Positions 51,201-62,700 of a stretch of 64,000 bases of DNA are shown piece after piece. Position numbers and translations under genes: made by a program. The notes under the pieces were generated by a model. That model did not search any database and was not told where the DNA came from. It saw nothing but the letters and a program-made list of their open reading frames with translations. The stretch's first letter is position 1. Each line of letters starts with the position of its first letter. Origin of the DNA: Odiellus spinosus (taxonomy: Eukaryota; Arthropoda; Arachnida; Opiliones; Phalangiidae); contig OY987239.1 in the NCBI GenBank assembly GCA_963920705.1, positions 6,191,871-6,255,870 on the forward strand, read 5' to 3'.

Positions 51201-54200
51201 TCGGCTTCTGCTATTAAACAATATGAGACGAGATTTATAATTAAAGGGACTTAAGTTATGAATAGTTAGTTTAAAGTGTGGGTACTATGTTTGGGGGAAT
51301 TAATTAAGGTTAAATATATATGAGACTCGTCGTCATTAGATAATAAAATACAGAAATAAATGAATTTTAACAAGGCACTAACAAAATAATAATAATAATA
51401 ATAATAACACTATAGTAAAAAGAGACCCTGGCTGGCATATAAAAAAATAGTTATAGTTCTTACGAAATTGTCTTCAGATGAAAGTTTGCGAGATTAATTA
51501 ACGCGCACAAACCACGCACAAATCACTTCAAAATATTTAGCCTAACTCTGAGTGGAAGTATCCAAGTACGAGTTTACAGGAAAAAGCGCCACGCGGGCGA
51601 GGAGACCAACTCGGGAAAGGTCTTGGTCAGCGACCAGCCAGGAACGTAAGAGTACGAGAGCTTGCCACACGTGGCACGAGCTATTTAACCGGTGACCACG
51701 TGTGACGTCAATGTTAAGATTGGTACCAGCCAGGTGCAAAATAAGGGGAATACCCAATAATATAAAAGTAAGGGGAGCATCCATTAAATACTGTTAGAAA
51801 AAAATAATTTTAAAACATGCCAGGATAATAGGCTTAGCTGGATTCATGGAGAACCTGAATTTCTTCGCATTGAAAGGTCCGCGACCAATCGAATGTGAAG
51901 GCCTTGCTCATTGGTCGCTTGAAGAAATTCAGGATCTCCGATTTTAATGGTGGACAAGGAATCGATAAAAAAATAACAGGACCGTTAAGGTATGAACCCA
52001 TTTCGCGCAAATATTTCGCCCAAAATTATCTATTCCCATTTCGCCCAAGGTATTTGTCGCCCAAAATTATCTATTCCCATTTCGCCCAAGTTATTTTTTA
52101 CCCAAAATTATCTATTCCCATTTCGCCCAAGGCATTTTTTGGCCAAAATTATCTATTCCCATTTCTCCCAAGGCATTTTTTGCCCAAAATTATCTATTCC
52201 CATTTCGCCCAAGGCATTTTTTGCCCAAAATTATCTATTTCCATTTCGCTCAAGGCATTTGTCGCCCAAAATAATCTATTTCCATTTCGCCCAATCCTAC
52301 TTTGCCCAAACTTATTATTTGGCCCCAAATTATCGATTCACAATTCGCCCAAACTAAATTTATTAGGTTAGGTTAGGTTAGGTTAGGTTATTAAATAAAG
52401 TAAATGGTTCTTTAGATACATCAAAAAGTGCACGCAGAAATAATTAAACGGGCCCGAGGAACCGATCAAAAGGAAATTGTACCCGAAGGCTTACCTTCTC
52501 TGTATCAAGCTAAGTCAAGTCTCTACAGATAACGAAACACATCCAACTAATGCCGAAACCCGAGGAGACAGATTAATCTTAGGAGTGGATTGGGCGAAAT
52601 GAGAAATGGACGAAATGGGAATTTGGTGATACGGCATTGGGCTAAATAGGATTGGGCCAAACGGGAATTCGGTGAAATGAGATTGGGCGAAACGGGAATT
52701 AGGTGAAATGAAATTGGGCGAAACGGGAATTAGGTGAAATGAAATTGGGCGAAATGGGAATTAGTTGAAATGAGATTGGGCGAAACGGGAATTAGGTGAA
52801 ATGAAATTGGGCGAAACGGGAATTAGGTGAAATGAAATTGGGCGAGATGAAATTGGGCCAAATGGGGGTAGACCGTTGTTAAACATACTTCTTAGCGAGT
52901 CCAAATTTCAATTATATTGATAGCTTAAATCGTGACAGACAAAATCGATTAAAATGAACTTATGAAAAGATACAATCACACTAGCATATACAAATCGATT
53001 TTAAACGGTTAAAATTAAAACCGGTATTCAAATCACCTATTCAAACAGTTCTTTGTTAAAATTAATATAATGATTAGATCAACCTAAATTCGGTTCTCAA
53101 TTCGGATATATAAAACTAATTGTCAACAACAAATATTTTCACTTCATGTTCAGAACCGGAAGCGCCTAGCAAATTGGAGTTGGAAAACAGCACTACCACC
53201 TCTTTATTCGTCTCGTGGTTGGAACCGGTTAGAGCCAACGGAATACTAATCGAATACAGGATCAACGTGAAATCGATCAATCTGCACGGCTTGAGTTGCA
53301 GAAACGGTTCCGTCGTTTACTCCTTCGTGCAACGCACACCTGATATCACCATTCATAACATCACTGGATTGAAACCGGCCAGTACTTACAACGTCACGGT
53401 CGAAGCGGCGACTAGCGCTGGATACGGACCACCAGTTCATCAGTTATTCTACACGAGAAACTCAGCACAGAAAGTAACGGTACGAACGGAAGTAGGCGAA
53501 ATATTAACCATACAACTCTTGATTAAACCCATTGATGAATATAATGGACCAATCAGGTAGGATTTTGAAGGAATGGCTATTGTTAAAAAAAACTTTTTAA
53601 GGTGGGAATTATTCCATTAGCGCGTACTTCGTGTTGGTGAAGGACGTCACGAATAAGCAGGTTAAGCGAGAGGAGCTGGAGTTTAATACTTACAACCAAT
53701 CAAAAATTGAGTACGTCGCGGCTAAATTGAATCCTTCGCTATTGGTCTCGGAAGGAGCCAACTTCACGATCGGGGATGGCAAATATTATCACGAATTCTA
53801 CAACGCCCCTTTACAAAACGGACACGAGTACATTTTCGGCACCGCCGTACTCAGCGAAGTCAATGGCGTGAGTACATACGACGTGAAAATCAAGTGGGAT
53901 TTGGGTAAAATTCGGAATTTGACCTCGGGAATAATTTTTTTTTTTTTTTTTAGGAACAACAAATTATATTTGAATATTTGGACGAAGCAGTTTACGGTGA
54001 GATATTAATTATTCATTAATTGATTTTAACTACGACATTATTTTTAATGATATAATGCCTATTTAGTTAGTGAAAGATTGCCGCAGATAGCGCATTCCCT
54101 CACCTCGCCTTTGATACCTCAAATGGGACTTTTAATCTCGACGATCATTTTAGCAGTCATTCTTGTTTTTGTCGTAATTTTCTTCATTTTACATTGCAAG

Positions 54201-55008
54201 TAAGAACTTCTACTTTAATCAGTGTTAAATATCAACTTTATTAAACGGTATATAATCAAATTTCCTAAGCAAAAACGTTTTTATCGTTTAAATAGGACTA
54301 GTCCACCAGTTAAACAAACAAATATTAAGCTAGTTATTAAATTTAAAACTTACCCGGAAAATAGGCTTGGCTGGATTCACGGAGATCCTGAGTTTCTTGT
54401 CTTTAATGGGTCATCGAGCAATCAGCGCAAAGGCGAGTCGTTAAGGCGAGATCTCCGTGAGATTTCAAATAACACGCGATTGGTCGACGACCCTTCAATT
54501 TGAAGAAATTCAGGATCTCGTTGAATCCAGCTAAGCCTATTTTGATGGTAAGTTTTAAATTTAATAAAGGTCACTTAGATCTATTGAAACTAAAGCAACG
54601 CCCCTTTTGATATGAGGTTGTAAGAGTCTATGCCGGATTGCCGAAACGAGTAATAGCGAGGCTAATTGCGTATTTACATACTGCGTGATATATTTGTTGA
54701 ATGCTCATATTTGAACAGAAAACCGGAACTCTTCTGCCGTGCCACAAAAGGAACGAGTACAGATACTAAAACAGGTAAATGCACCCTGGAGAATGTATTC
54801 CAACGTTTATTATCTAGAAACAAACCCGTTTTTAGGCGCAGTTAAGGAAGGGGTCACTTTCACTAAACCCGCAGAGGTGGTCTACGAAGAGATCGATACG
54901 AAATCAGTGTATTTGATGAATCTCAATGATTCCGTAGACGTCAATCGACCAAATCCAGATTCGCCTACGTACGTCAATTGTCTCGCCCATCGCCACCTTT
55001 TCGCCTAG
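41297..55008 (+). CDS. Gene C: FN3 receptor, intact, with a retrotransposon in intron 4 (694 aa)
   Basis: Exons: 41297-41390, 41462-41773, 43120-43395, 44562-44833, 50643-50718, 53154-53556, 53621-53867, 53954-53996, 54067-54199, 54719-54774 and 54836-55008. All phases match gene A and no lesion was found. The signal peptide is the same as in gene A, the FN3 domains are close to it, and the tail is nearly identical (VVYEEI, SPTYVNCLA). Intron 4 has grown to 5.8 kb through a MITE that itself holds a Ty3/gypsy element. Intron 5 (2.4 kb) holds MITE A and a TTAGG-centred repeat. Whether transcripts cross these introns is unknown. Confidence 0.82.
42005..42831. mobile_element. MITE family L (827 bp) in gene C intron 2, with a nested palindrome
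   Basis: Terminal inverted repeat GGCTGCGTTCAGTAACGC, flanked by CGA on both sides (42002-42004, 42832-42834). Joining the flanks gives AATCGAGATTAGG, which matches the same intron in genes A and B. Inside, 42262-42594 is a second inverted repeat with ends GGTTATAACAAGAATCCATT and AATGGATTCTTGGTTATAA. Confidence 0.82.
43560..44062. repeat. TTAGG-centred inverted minisatellite, locus 2
   Basis: Left array (43570-43690): repeats of CCATTTGATCGACT. Centre (43781-43826): imperfect TTAGG units. Right array (43900-44055): repeats of GTCGATCATTTGGGA and GTCGATCAAGTGGACC, opposite in sense to the left. It lies in gene C intron 3. The frames at 43459-43735 and 43897-44229 come from the arrays and are not genes. 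Confidence 0.8.
45011..45204 (-). repeat. 3' LTR of the retrotransposon, outer end missing
   Basis: Matches the other LTR except for two or three bases, but lacks its last 13 or so bases (TGTTATAGTTG on the plus strand). The loss continues into the flanking MITE. Confidence 0.83.
45205..45235 (-). other. Polypurine tract of the retrotransposon
   Basis: About 30 consecutive A on the minus strand between the gag-pol stop and the TGTCATAG start of the 3' LTR, where plus-strand DNA synthesis is primed. Confidence 0.7.
45236..49789 (-). CDS. Retrotransposon Gag-Pol polyprotein (1517 aa), intact frame
   Basis: Domains in order: Gag, with two zinc knuckles near residues 266 and 291 (CX2CX3HX4C, then CX2CX4HX4C); aspartic protease near 394 (DTGSQVNV); reverse transcriptase (YFTVLDAQSAFWQVQL; RLPYGIA near 700; STDD near 728 where YxDD is usual); RNase H near 875 (SVDASQHG); integrase with an HHCC zinc site near 1096-1126 and a D,D35E core (ASDLF near 1155, SDNGPP near 1207, AERT near 1245). 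This order, with integrase last, is that of Ty3/gypsy. It is one frame with no stop or shift, so recently active. The Tyr-to-Ser/Thr change in the RT motif may be a family trait or a defect. Confidence 0.93.
49805..50010 (-). repeat. 5' LTR of the retrotransposon
   Basis: 206 bp, TG...CA ended, complete. It contains TATA-like ATATATATAAGC on the coding strand and a direct repeat of TAGTAGACC near its start. It should carry the promoter. Confidence 0.85.
50871..51210. mobile_element. MITE family A, copy 2 (340 bp)
   Basis: Ends CAGAAGTAGATGAAACC / GGTTTCATCGGCTTCTG (GGGTTTCATC on the right), flanked by the 7-bp direct repeat CTATTAA (50864-50870, 51211-51217). It is inserted in a family B left arm in gene C intron 5. 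Confidence 0.87.
51218..51792. other. Insertion of unknown type in gene C intron 5
   Basis: Absent from the same family B element in gene A intron 5. It contains (TAA)n at about 51388-51410, a TATAAAAG-like word and a minus-strand frame of 80 codons (51542-51784) with no recognisable domain. A solo LTR is possible; I could not fix its termini. Confidence 0.4.
51388..51410. repeat. (TAA)n microsatellite
   Basis: Seven to eight TAA units in a row. Confidence 0.85.
51793..51960. mobile_element. Family B fragment in gene C intron 5
   Basis: Internal part of the element (GGATAATAGGCTTAGCTGG, then GAAATTCAGGATCTCCG), continuing from the left arm at about 50805-50863. MITE A and the unknown insertion separate the two pieces. 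Confidence 0.7.
51990..52868. repeat. TTAGG-centred inverted minisatellite, locus 3
   Basis: Left array (51995-52350): about nine units with ATTATCTATTCCCATTTCGC and CCAAGGCATTTTTTGC. Centre (52363-52390): five TTAGG units. Right array (52588-52868): units of TGGGCGAAACGGGAATTAGG, opposite in sense to the left. It lies in gene C intron 5. The long frames at 51895-52371 and 51992-52357 are products of the array and not genes. Confidence 0.83.
54270..54570. mobile_element. Family B fragment in gene C intron 9
   Basis: Nearly identical to 31500-31800 in gene A, confirming that the two genes are duplicates that share the older insertion. Confidence 0.75.
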
Positions 55009-55271
55009 GCAAAGATATTTCACCTTCAAGTGGGCCTGAAATTACTTTTTTTAAACGAATATAAATCAAAATTAAAATAAAGAGTTTTTGTCTTTTTCTA
55101 CCTTTTCCTAATTGTAAAACTACTAATTAAGTTGACGAGACGTTCATTAAAGTTAAATTTGTTCTGATGTCACATATATTGACGTATAGATGGAACGTAA
55201 TTAACGATAATTTTCATACCAAAAATGTAAATTTCAAATTTTCAGCTCCTAACTCATAAAATAATTCAAAA

Positions 55272-55562
55272 AATTTAAAACTTACTAGGAAAATAGGCTT
55301 AGCTGGATTCATGGAGATCCTGAATTTCTTCGCATTGAAGTGTCAGTGATTAAAGTGCAAAGACGAGATCACATTCAATTGGTCCTTGATCCAATGCGAA
55401 GAAATTCAGGATCTCCATGAATCCAGTTAAGCATATTTTCTGGGTAAGTTTTAGATTTATTTCTAGTTTATTTGTTTGTATTTTTTTACCTGTGGATTAG
55501 GCCTATTTAAACGATAAGGAATCGATAATAAAATCATTGTTAGGTTTCATTCTCCCTTTAAG
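55272..55562. mobile_element. Family B element between genes C and D
   Basis: Inverted arms GGAAAATAGGCTTAGCTGG and CCAGTTAAGCATATTTTC. The right end CATTCTCCCTTTAA is complete; the left terminus is missing. Confidence 0.75.
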
Positions 55563-55974
55563 AAAAGGCTCGACTTCTTATTCTGTTGTTTAAATTTAAA
55601 ACTACGCGTGATTATTAATCATCAACCTACACATTTACCGGAAACGAACCAGGAACATCCAGGAAAAAAAATCTTATGATTTAACAATCTAAAGGCAATA
55701 ATCCGGCTCTATAGAGGATATGAAGAAAGTTCCCAAAAATAGACCAAATTGGATAACTACTTTTAAATTCGGTAAATGGATAAGAAAATTTACATTCTTA
55801 GAATTCGTGGAAAAGAAAAAAAAATTTAATTAAAAATATATAAAATAATAATGTTTTTTTGAAGAAATTAATTTTTATTTTTTTCATATCCAAACATACG
55901 TTCACAACTCGGATAATACTCTAGGATAAGTTTCCATTTTCGGATAAAATCAGATAAGATTTTTATTTTATTTT

Positions 55975-56425
55975 ATCGATACTAAGCCTTGTAATCGATT
56001 TAAATCGTTTCAAAATCGTTTCGTTAGAGTCGTGTGAACGGGAAACCGTCTTTTCTCGAATCGATTTGATTAGATATCTCGAAACTGCTTCGGGAACCAG
56101 TTTCGTACCGATTCGGTTTCAACAACTGATAAACCACGTTCATTCTAGGCCTTGAAATCGATTTAAACCGCATCAAAAAACGTTTCGTTAGAGTCGTGTG
56201 AACGGGAAACCGTCTTTTCTCGAATCGATTTGATTCGATTTCTCGAAACTGCTTCGGGAACCAGTTACGTACCGATTCGGTAGAATCAACAACCGATAGA
56301 TGAAACTACAATAAATCGATTTATAAACTGCGTGAACGCGTGACGTTTGAAACGATTTCCAGCGATTTGAATATCGGTTTGATTTTACCGTTTCAAATCC
56401 ACTAAGAAATGCTAGTGTGACCGTG
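55975..56425. repeat. Family K tandem pair
   Basis: Two consecutive copies share GTGTGAACGGGAAACCGTC and CTCGAATCGATTTGATT. The first stops early at CAACTGATAAACC; the second is complete. Confidence 0.7.
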
Positions 56426-56739
56426 GCAAACGGTTAATATCTGAATTTAATTCAGTAGATTTATCCAATTAATAAAAGTTATACAAATTCAGAGAACTAG
56501 GAAAATGGTCTTATGGTATACTTTCAATTTTATTTCTTGAACTTATGGTTCAATGTAGTTGTTTTTATCTCGTCGAGTGGAGAATGACGCCGGAAAAGAG
56601 CTATCATTTTATTCAAATAGTTCCTGGTAAAGAAGAAACGGAAATTAAATAATTTCTTGGAATTACTCGATTAAAAGACCATTAAATGCGGGTTTAATTT
56701 TCACTTTGTCTTCAAATCGTGCGGTGTTAAGTTGCAAAC

Positions 56740-59700
56740 ATGATTAGTTTTCGGTTTGTGGGTCTACAATTTTGTATAATCGTGTTGTTCTCTTTCATAG
56801 GTTTCCCGAAAATGACGACGGCTGAAGATGGTACGATTCAAAATTTGATTTGATTCAAATGACATTGCCTCTAGTTATTATTTTTCCTCGAAATTCATAG
56901 TTCCGGAGGTTGTTAATTCACTGAGTGCGTATTTCGACGAGCCCTCCAACTCAATATTCGTAAACTGGACGAAACCATTGGAGACAAACGGAATCCTTCG
57001 CGGGTACAGCGTCAAGTTGGTTCACCAAAAAAGGCGACATTTCAGCTTCGTTCCCGTCCCCGAAATCGCCTTCAACGTTTCCAGCGAAGTTAACAGCGTG
57101 GTTTTTAACTCGACCCAATTCAAGTTCTCTTCGGTATACGAAGTTTACGTAGCGGCCATCACGGATAAGATGGATCCCGAGATGATGAGATTAATTTCCA
57201 CTCCGGAATCAAGTAAATATTGGAATTAAATAATTTGCTCGGGTCAAATGATACGTTTCAAATTCATAGCTCTGGAGGTTGTTCGTTCCCTGACTGCGTA
57301 TTTTGACGAGTCCTCCAAGACAATAGTCGTCAACTGGTTAAAACCGCTGGAAACAAACGGGGTTCTTCGTGGTTACAGCGTCAAGTTGGTCCACCGATAT
57401 TGGCGACATTTCTGCTTCGTTCCTATTCCCGAAATCGACTTGAACGTTTCCAGCGAAGTCAACAGAGTAGTTTTCAACTCGCCCCAATTCAAGTTTTCTT
57501 CAACTTACAAAGTTCACGTAGCGGCCATCACAGTTAAGAAGGGACCCGAGGTGGAGGAATTCATTTTTACCCCGGAATCCAGTTAATATTTTAATTATTT
57601 CTCAAATTAATTAGCGCGTTTTTCTCGCTAAAACAATATTTTCAAATCATCGGTTGAATATTTGTTGAGTGAAATTTTGCATGGGCGATATTTTGATCAT
57701 TTATGGTTCATCGAAATTGATTGATCCGCGAGTCACCATTTAAATAAGTACTATCAAAAGTTTATCACTTTATTCCATAAAAGTAAACAACGCCCCGTAG
57801 CGAAATACTGTCAGCAAAGGTCCGGGTACCCGAATATTCGAATTCGAGATACTCTCGGCCGCAATCGCCGTGTAAATAGTTGAATCGGAAGCGCCACTAC
57901 GCGGAGAAATTCTCAGACTCAAAATATAGAAGACGAGTCCAAATCCCGAGAGTCAGACAGGGGTAATAATTTTTATCTTTAAGTGATGGGCTATGACGTT
58001 TGCTTTGACCCTTTGCTGAAAGTATTAAGGTACGGGCCGTTGTTTACTTTTAAGAAATAAACTGATAGATTGTTGGTACTGTATTATAATTGACAATTAA
58101 TTTGTGCAAAATATATCCTTTAGTACCCGATGCCCCCCCGAAAAATCTTTCCATTAGTAGTATTACTAGTACGAGCTGCGATCTAAAATGGCTCAAACCG
58201 GACTGTGAATATTCGAACGGATGGATCACGACCTTTGACATACGTGGCCAAGGAATACAAGACATAAAAGAACACGCATCAACCAATGTCGCCTTTATCG
58301 AGCAAGCCCCTAACAGCAAGCACGAGGTTACGGTCGCCGCTTGCACAGCCGCCGGTTGCGGTAAAAAGACAGCCAAGATCACATACCATACTCTCACCTC
58401 AAGTAAGGCAACTAAGCGAACGTTAAGAATTTTTGAACTGTTTATCGTCAAACGTTTGTTTTAGGACCGAGGCCTGGTCCACCCAGGGATTCTACGGTTT
58501 ACAGCGTGTCAGTTAATTCTCTTTCGATTACATGGTTGCCTTCTCTTACATCCTCGAGTAACGTCACGAAGTACAAAATAATGTACATCAAAAAAAAAGG
58601 CGCGAAATCCAGTGTAATTTTATATAATATGAAAGAAGTTGAGGAACTATCGTGCAAGAGTTCCAAACTAAGACGCAACCGACTGTGTCACACCATCACC
58701 AACTTGGAGGCCAGAACTGATTACGATATTTGGGTAAGTGGAATAACGAAAACACGCCCGTAGTAAATATACCATGTTGAGATTCATGGTGAGTACCGTT
58801 GGCGCTCAGGTCGTTGCCATCGATGACAAAGGAGAACAAAGTAAACAAAAGGACGCGCATGTTATAGGAAGGACTGAAGAATCAAGTGAGTGATGTATTA
58901 TTTAAATGATATCCAATATATTTTGATTGGCTAAGCCATGACGAAAGAGACAAACTAGGTGGTAACCCCTCCCCTCGCGCTTCGAGACTCGACGCGTTTT
59001 CCAAAGCAACGGGTTTAATACGTGGATAAGGTACGAGAGCGAGATATATAGTGAGGCGCGCCATCTATTGTGATAATTCATCATTATATTTGTACCCCAA
59101 TGGTGGTAGCCCCTGGATCAATCTGTTAATGAGTTTGGAAATTTCGAATTTGTCAATATAACGGTTAAATCAAACTGAAATCTGTTCTCCAATGCAAATT
59201 CGACTCTCTTCCGATATAGATCTACTGTATTCTTAAATATCTAAAACTACATAGGATTGTTTACGATACTTGTCATTGAATCTCTTAATTGTCAAATACA
59301 AATTTTTCACTTCACGATCAGAACCGGAAGCGCCTAGCAAATTGGAGTTGGAAAACAGCACTACCACCTCATTGTTCGTCTCGTGGTTGGAACCGGTTCG
59401 AGCCAACGGAAAACTGATCGAATACTGGATCAACGTGAAATTGATCAAATTGGGCCTCGGAAACGGTTCTGTCGTTTATTCTTTCGTGCAACACAACCCG
59501 GATGTCACCATTCATAATATCACGGGATTGGAACCGGCTAAAACTTACGACGTCACGGTCGAAGCGGCGACAAGCGCTGGATACGGACCACCAGTTCACA
59601 AGTTATTGTACACAAGAGTCTCAGTACCGAACGTTACCGTACCGGAAGTAAGCAAATTATTCACCATACAACTCTTGATTAAGGAAAGCACAGATTATTA

Positions 59701-62700
59701 TAAAGCACCAATAAGGTAGGAATGATTCTGGTTATTAAAAAAAGATTACAAGGTAATGGGATTTCTTCCGTTAGCGCGTACTTCGTGTTGGTGAAAGACG
59801 TCACGGATAAACGTGTTAAGCGTGAGGCGGTGGAGTTGCGTACTTATAACCAATCAAAAACTGATTACGTTGCGGCTAAATTATATCCGTGGGAGTTGAC
59901 CTTCCTCGGAGTAGTTAACTTCACGGTCGGGGATGGCAAATATTACCGAGAATTCTACAACGCCCCTTTAGAAACAGGACACGAGTACATATTCGGCACC
60001 GCCGTACTCAGCGAATTCAAGGGCGTGAGTATAGGCTTTATTATTCATCTTATGAAATAATATTATCCTAATTTCCTCATATTTAAAATTAAATATGGTA
60101 GGCAAAATTCATGGGGTAAAACCAGGAAAGAGGCATGATTAATGGAAGTAATATTATTTACGAGTTAATTACATATTTTTAGGAAAAACAAATAGGATAT
60201 AAATATATGGATGAAGCAATTTATGGTAAGCTAGTTCTTCACTGTAGGCTCGGTAATCCGAAACATAATGGTTCATTCGTCTATAGTAACTGAAAAGTTG
60301 TGGAAAGTTGAGACTGGAAATTACAGCGTAACCTCAGGTTAGTTTTTTTTTTGTTTTTACGCGATGATCTAGGCATTTAGTAAAAATAAAACTATGGCGA
60401 CTTAATAATTAGAGCTCGTATTTAATATCATTTTTATAATTGGATAAAATCTACTAAATTCTGATGTATATTATCCGTTTGATTAAAAATAGACTATTTT
60501 TCATTCGAGTTAACTTATTCCAAGATAACGTAAAAAACGTAATTTATATCCGTTTTTAATCCAAAATTTACCTTATCTTAGAGTATTATCCGCGTTATAC
60601 GTTCGGATAAAAACATTCAAAATTTATTTTCGTGAAAAATAACGAATAAAAAGAGGATTTAAAATCTTAGTTTCGTCGTTTTATTTAAAGTCTTAGAATT
60701 GAAAGTCAATTTGAAATATTTTTCTTATATTTTAGACTAATTCTGGAAACGCGAATGTTTATTATCCATCGTTATACGTTTGAAAACGAGTAATTTGTAG
60801 GTAGATATTATAATTATATGAATATAGAAATTTCATGGTTTTAGTTACAAACAATTTATCCGAAAATAAAATATCTGTAAATATACGAATGTTCTAAAAA
60901 ATTCTGGAAATGTTCGGTAACTTTTCACGGATTTTTTCTAGTTATTTAAATTAATTTAATCGATCATATTCGATTATATATATTTCTTCAATATATTTTT
61001 AATTTAAATCCCAGCTTTCTCATAGGAATTCGGGTCTTTCCTCCCCCCCCAAAAAACCTATAAATCCATAAAAAACCGTGTATTCTTTAACCTCTAAATT
61101 AACACCAATTTCCGGTCAGAACCGGAAGCACCAATCAATTTGGAATTGGAAAACCGTACTACCACCTCATTGTGCATTTCGTGGATGGAACCGGTAAAAA
61201 CCAACGGAGAACTGATCGAATACAGGATCAACGTCACATTAATCGATTTGTACACTTTGAATCGAATCGATGGCCAAATCGTTTACTCTTTCGTTGAGGA
61301 CAACAGGAATGTCACGGTACGTAACATCACTGGATTGAAACCAGGAAGTTCTTATAACGTCACGGTCGAAGCGGCGACTAGCGCTGGATACGGACCACCA
61401 GTTCATCAGTTATTCTACACAAGAAACTCAGCACCGAAATTCAACCTACGACCGGAAGTACGCAAAATAACTAAAGACAGGGTACAACTCTTGATAAAAC
61501 CCATCGACAATGAACCAATCAGGTAGGTAGGAATGATTAAAGCTGTTAGAACAAATGGTTTTAATCTTAAAAACGTTCGTAGCGCGTACTTGGTGTTGGT
61601 GAAAGACGTGACCCATATGCGGGTTAAACGGGAAGTGCTGGAGTTGCGTACTTATAACCAATCAAAAACTGAGTACATCGCGGCAAAGTTGAATGCGAGC
61701 GAAGTGCACAATCAAGGAATCAACTTTACAGTCGGGGATGGCGAATATTACGACGAATTCTACAACGCTCCTTTAGAAAACGGACACGAGTACATTTTTG
61801 GCACCGCCGTACTCATCGAAGTCGATGGCGTAAGTACATAAACGGGGATTGGGGTAAAATTCCGAATGGGACATGAGGAATAAAGTTCAAAAATTGCTTT
61901 TGTTTTAGGAACAACAAATTATATTTGCATATTTGGAAGAAACAGTTTATGGTAATATATTTATTCATTAATTAATTTTAACTACGAAACTAATTTGAAT
62001 GATTTAAATGTCTATTTAGTTACAATGATGACGCATTCCCTCACGTCGAATGTGACGACTCAATCGGGATTTTTCAACTCAACGATCATTTTAACAGTTA
62101 TTCTAGTTTTTGTCGTATTTTTCAACATTTTATATTACAAGTAAGAAGTGTTAAATATTAACTTTTTTTTATCGATTAGTTCTTCTAAAACATTTACAAA
62201 GAAATATTAAATTAAAACTTACCCTGAAAATAGGCTTAGCTGGATTCATGGAGATCTTGAATTTCTTCGCATTGAAGGGTCAGCGACCAATGAACAAATG
62301 CCCGTCGTTAAGGCGAGATTTTGATGAGACATCCAATAATATTCGATTGGTCTCTGACCCTTCAATTTGAAGAAATTTAAGATCTCCGTGAATCCAGCTA
62401 AGCCTATTTTCCGGGTAAGGTTTTTAATTTATTAATGGTGGATTAGGCCTATTAGAAAGATGGGTTTCAGAATTTATCTAAAACAAAGATAAAACATCAA
62501 TTTTGATTCAAAAATGAACTTCTTGGTGTGTCCAAAAGTTTGGTTTTGTCATGTCGAAAAGCAATTCAATTGCCAATCACGGAATAGGGCTAGTACGTCA
62601 ACTTTTCGAGTTTTCAAAAGGTCACTTATATCAGTTAAAACAAAATCAATGCTCCTCTTGAGATGAGGTGGTAATAGTAGTCTATGCCTGATTCCTAAAA

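Larger units (their letters stand above)
55009..56739. other. Intergenic between genes C and D
   Basis: Close copy of the A-B intergenic stretch, plus a better-preserved family B element (55272-55562, ending CATTCTCCCTTTAAG). It has family K sequence twice in tandem (about 55975-56135 and 56146-56425). No exon seen. Confidence 0.5.

Noticed and set aside
51895-52371. Plus-strand frames of 158 and 121 codons rich in PKLSIPISP
   Set aside because: They translate the left minisatellite array of TTAGG locus 3 in two frames at once, which is typical of low-complexity DNA rather than a gene.
53246-53440. Minus-strand frames within FN3 exons (also at 30442, 36286 and 59369)
   Set aside because: They are antisense shadows that recur in each gene copy because the sense exon is conserved.
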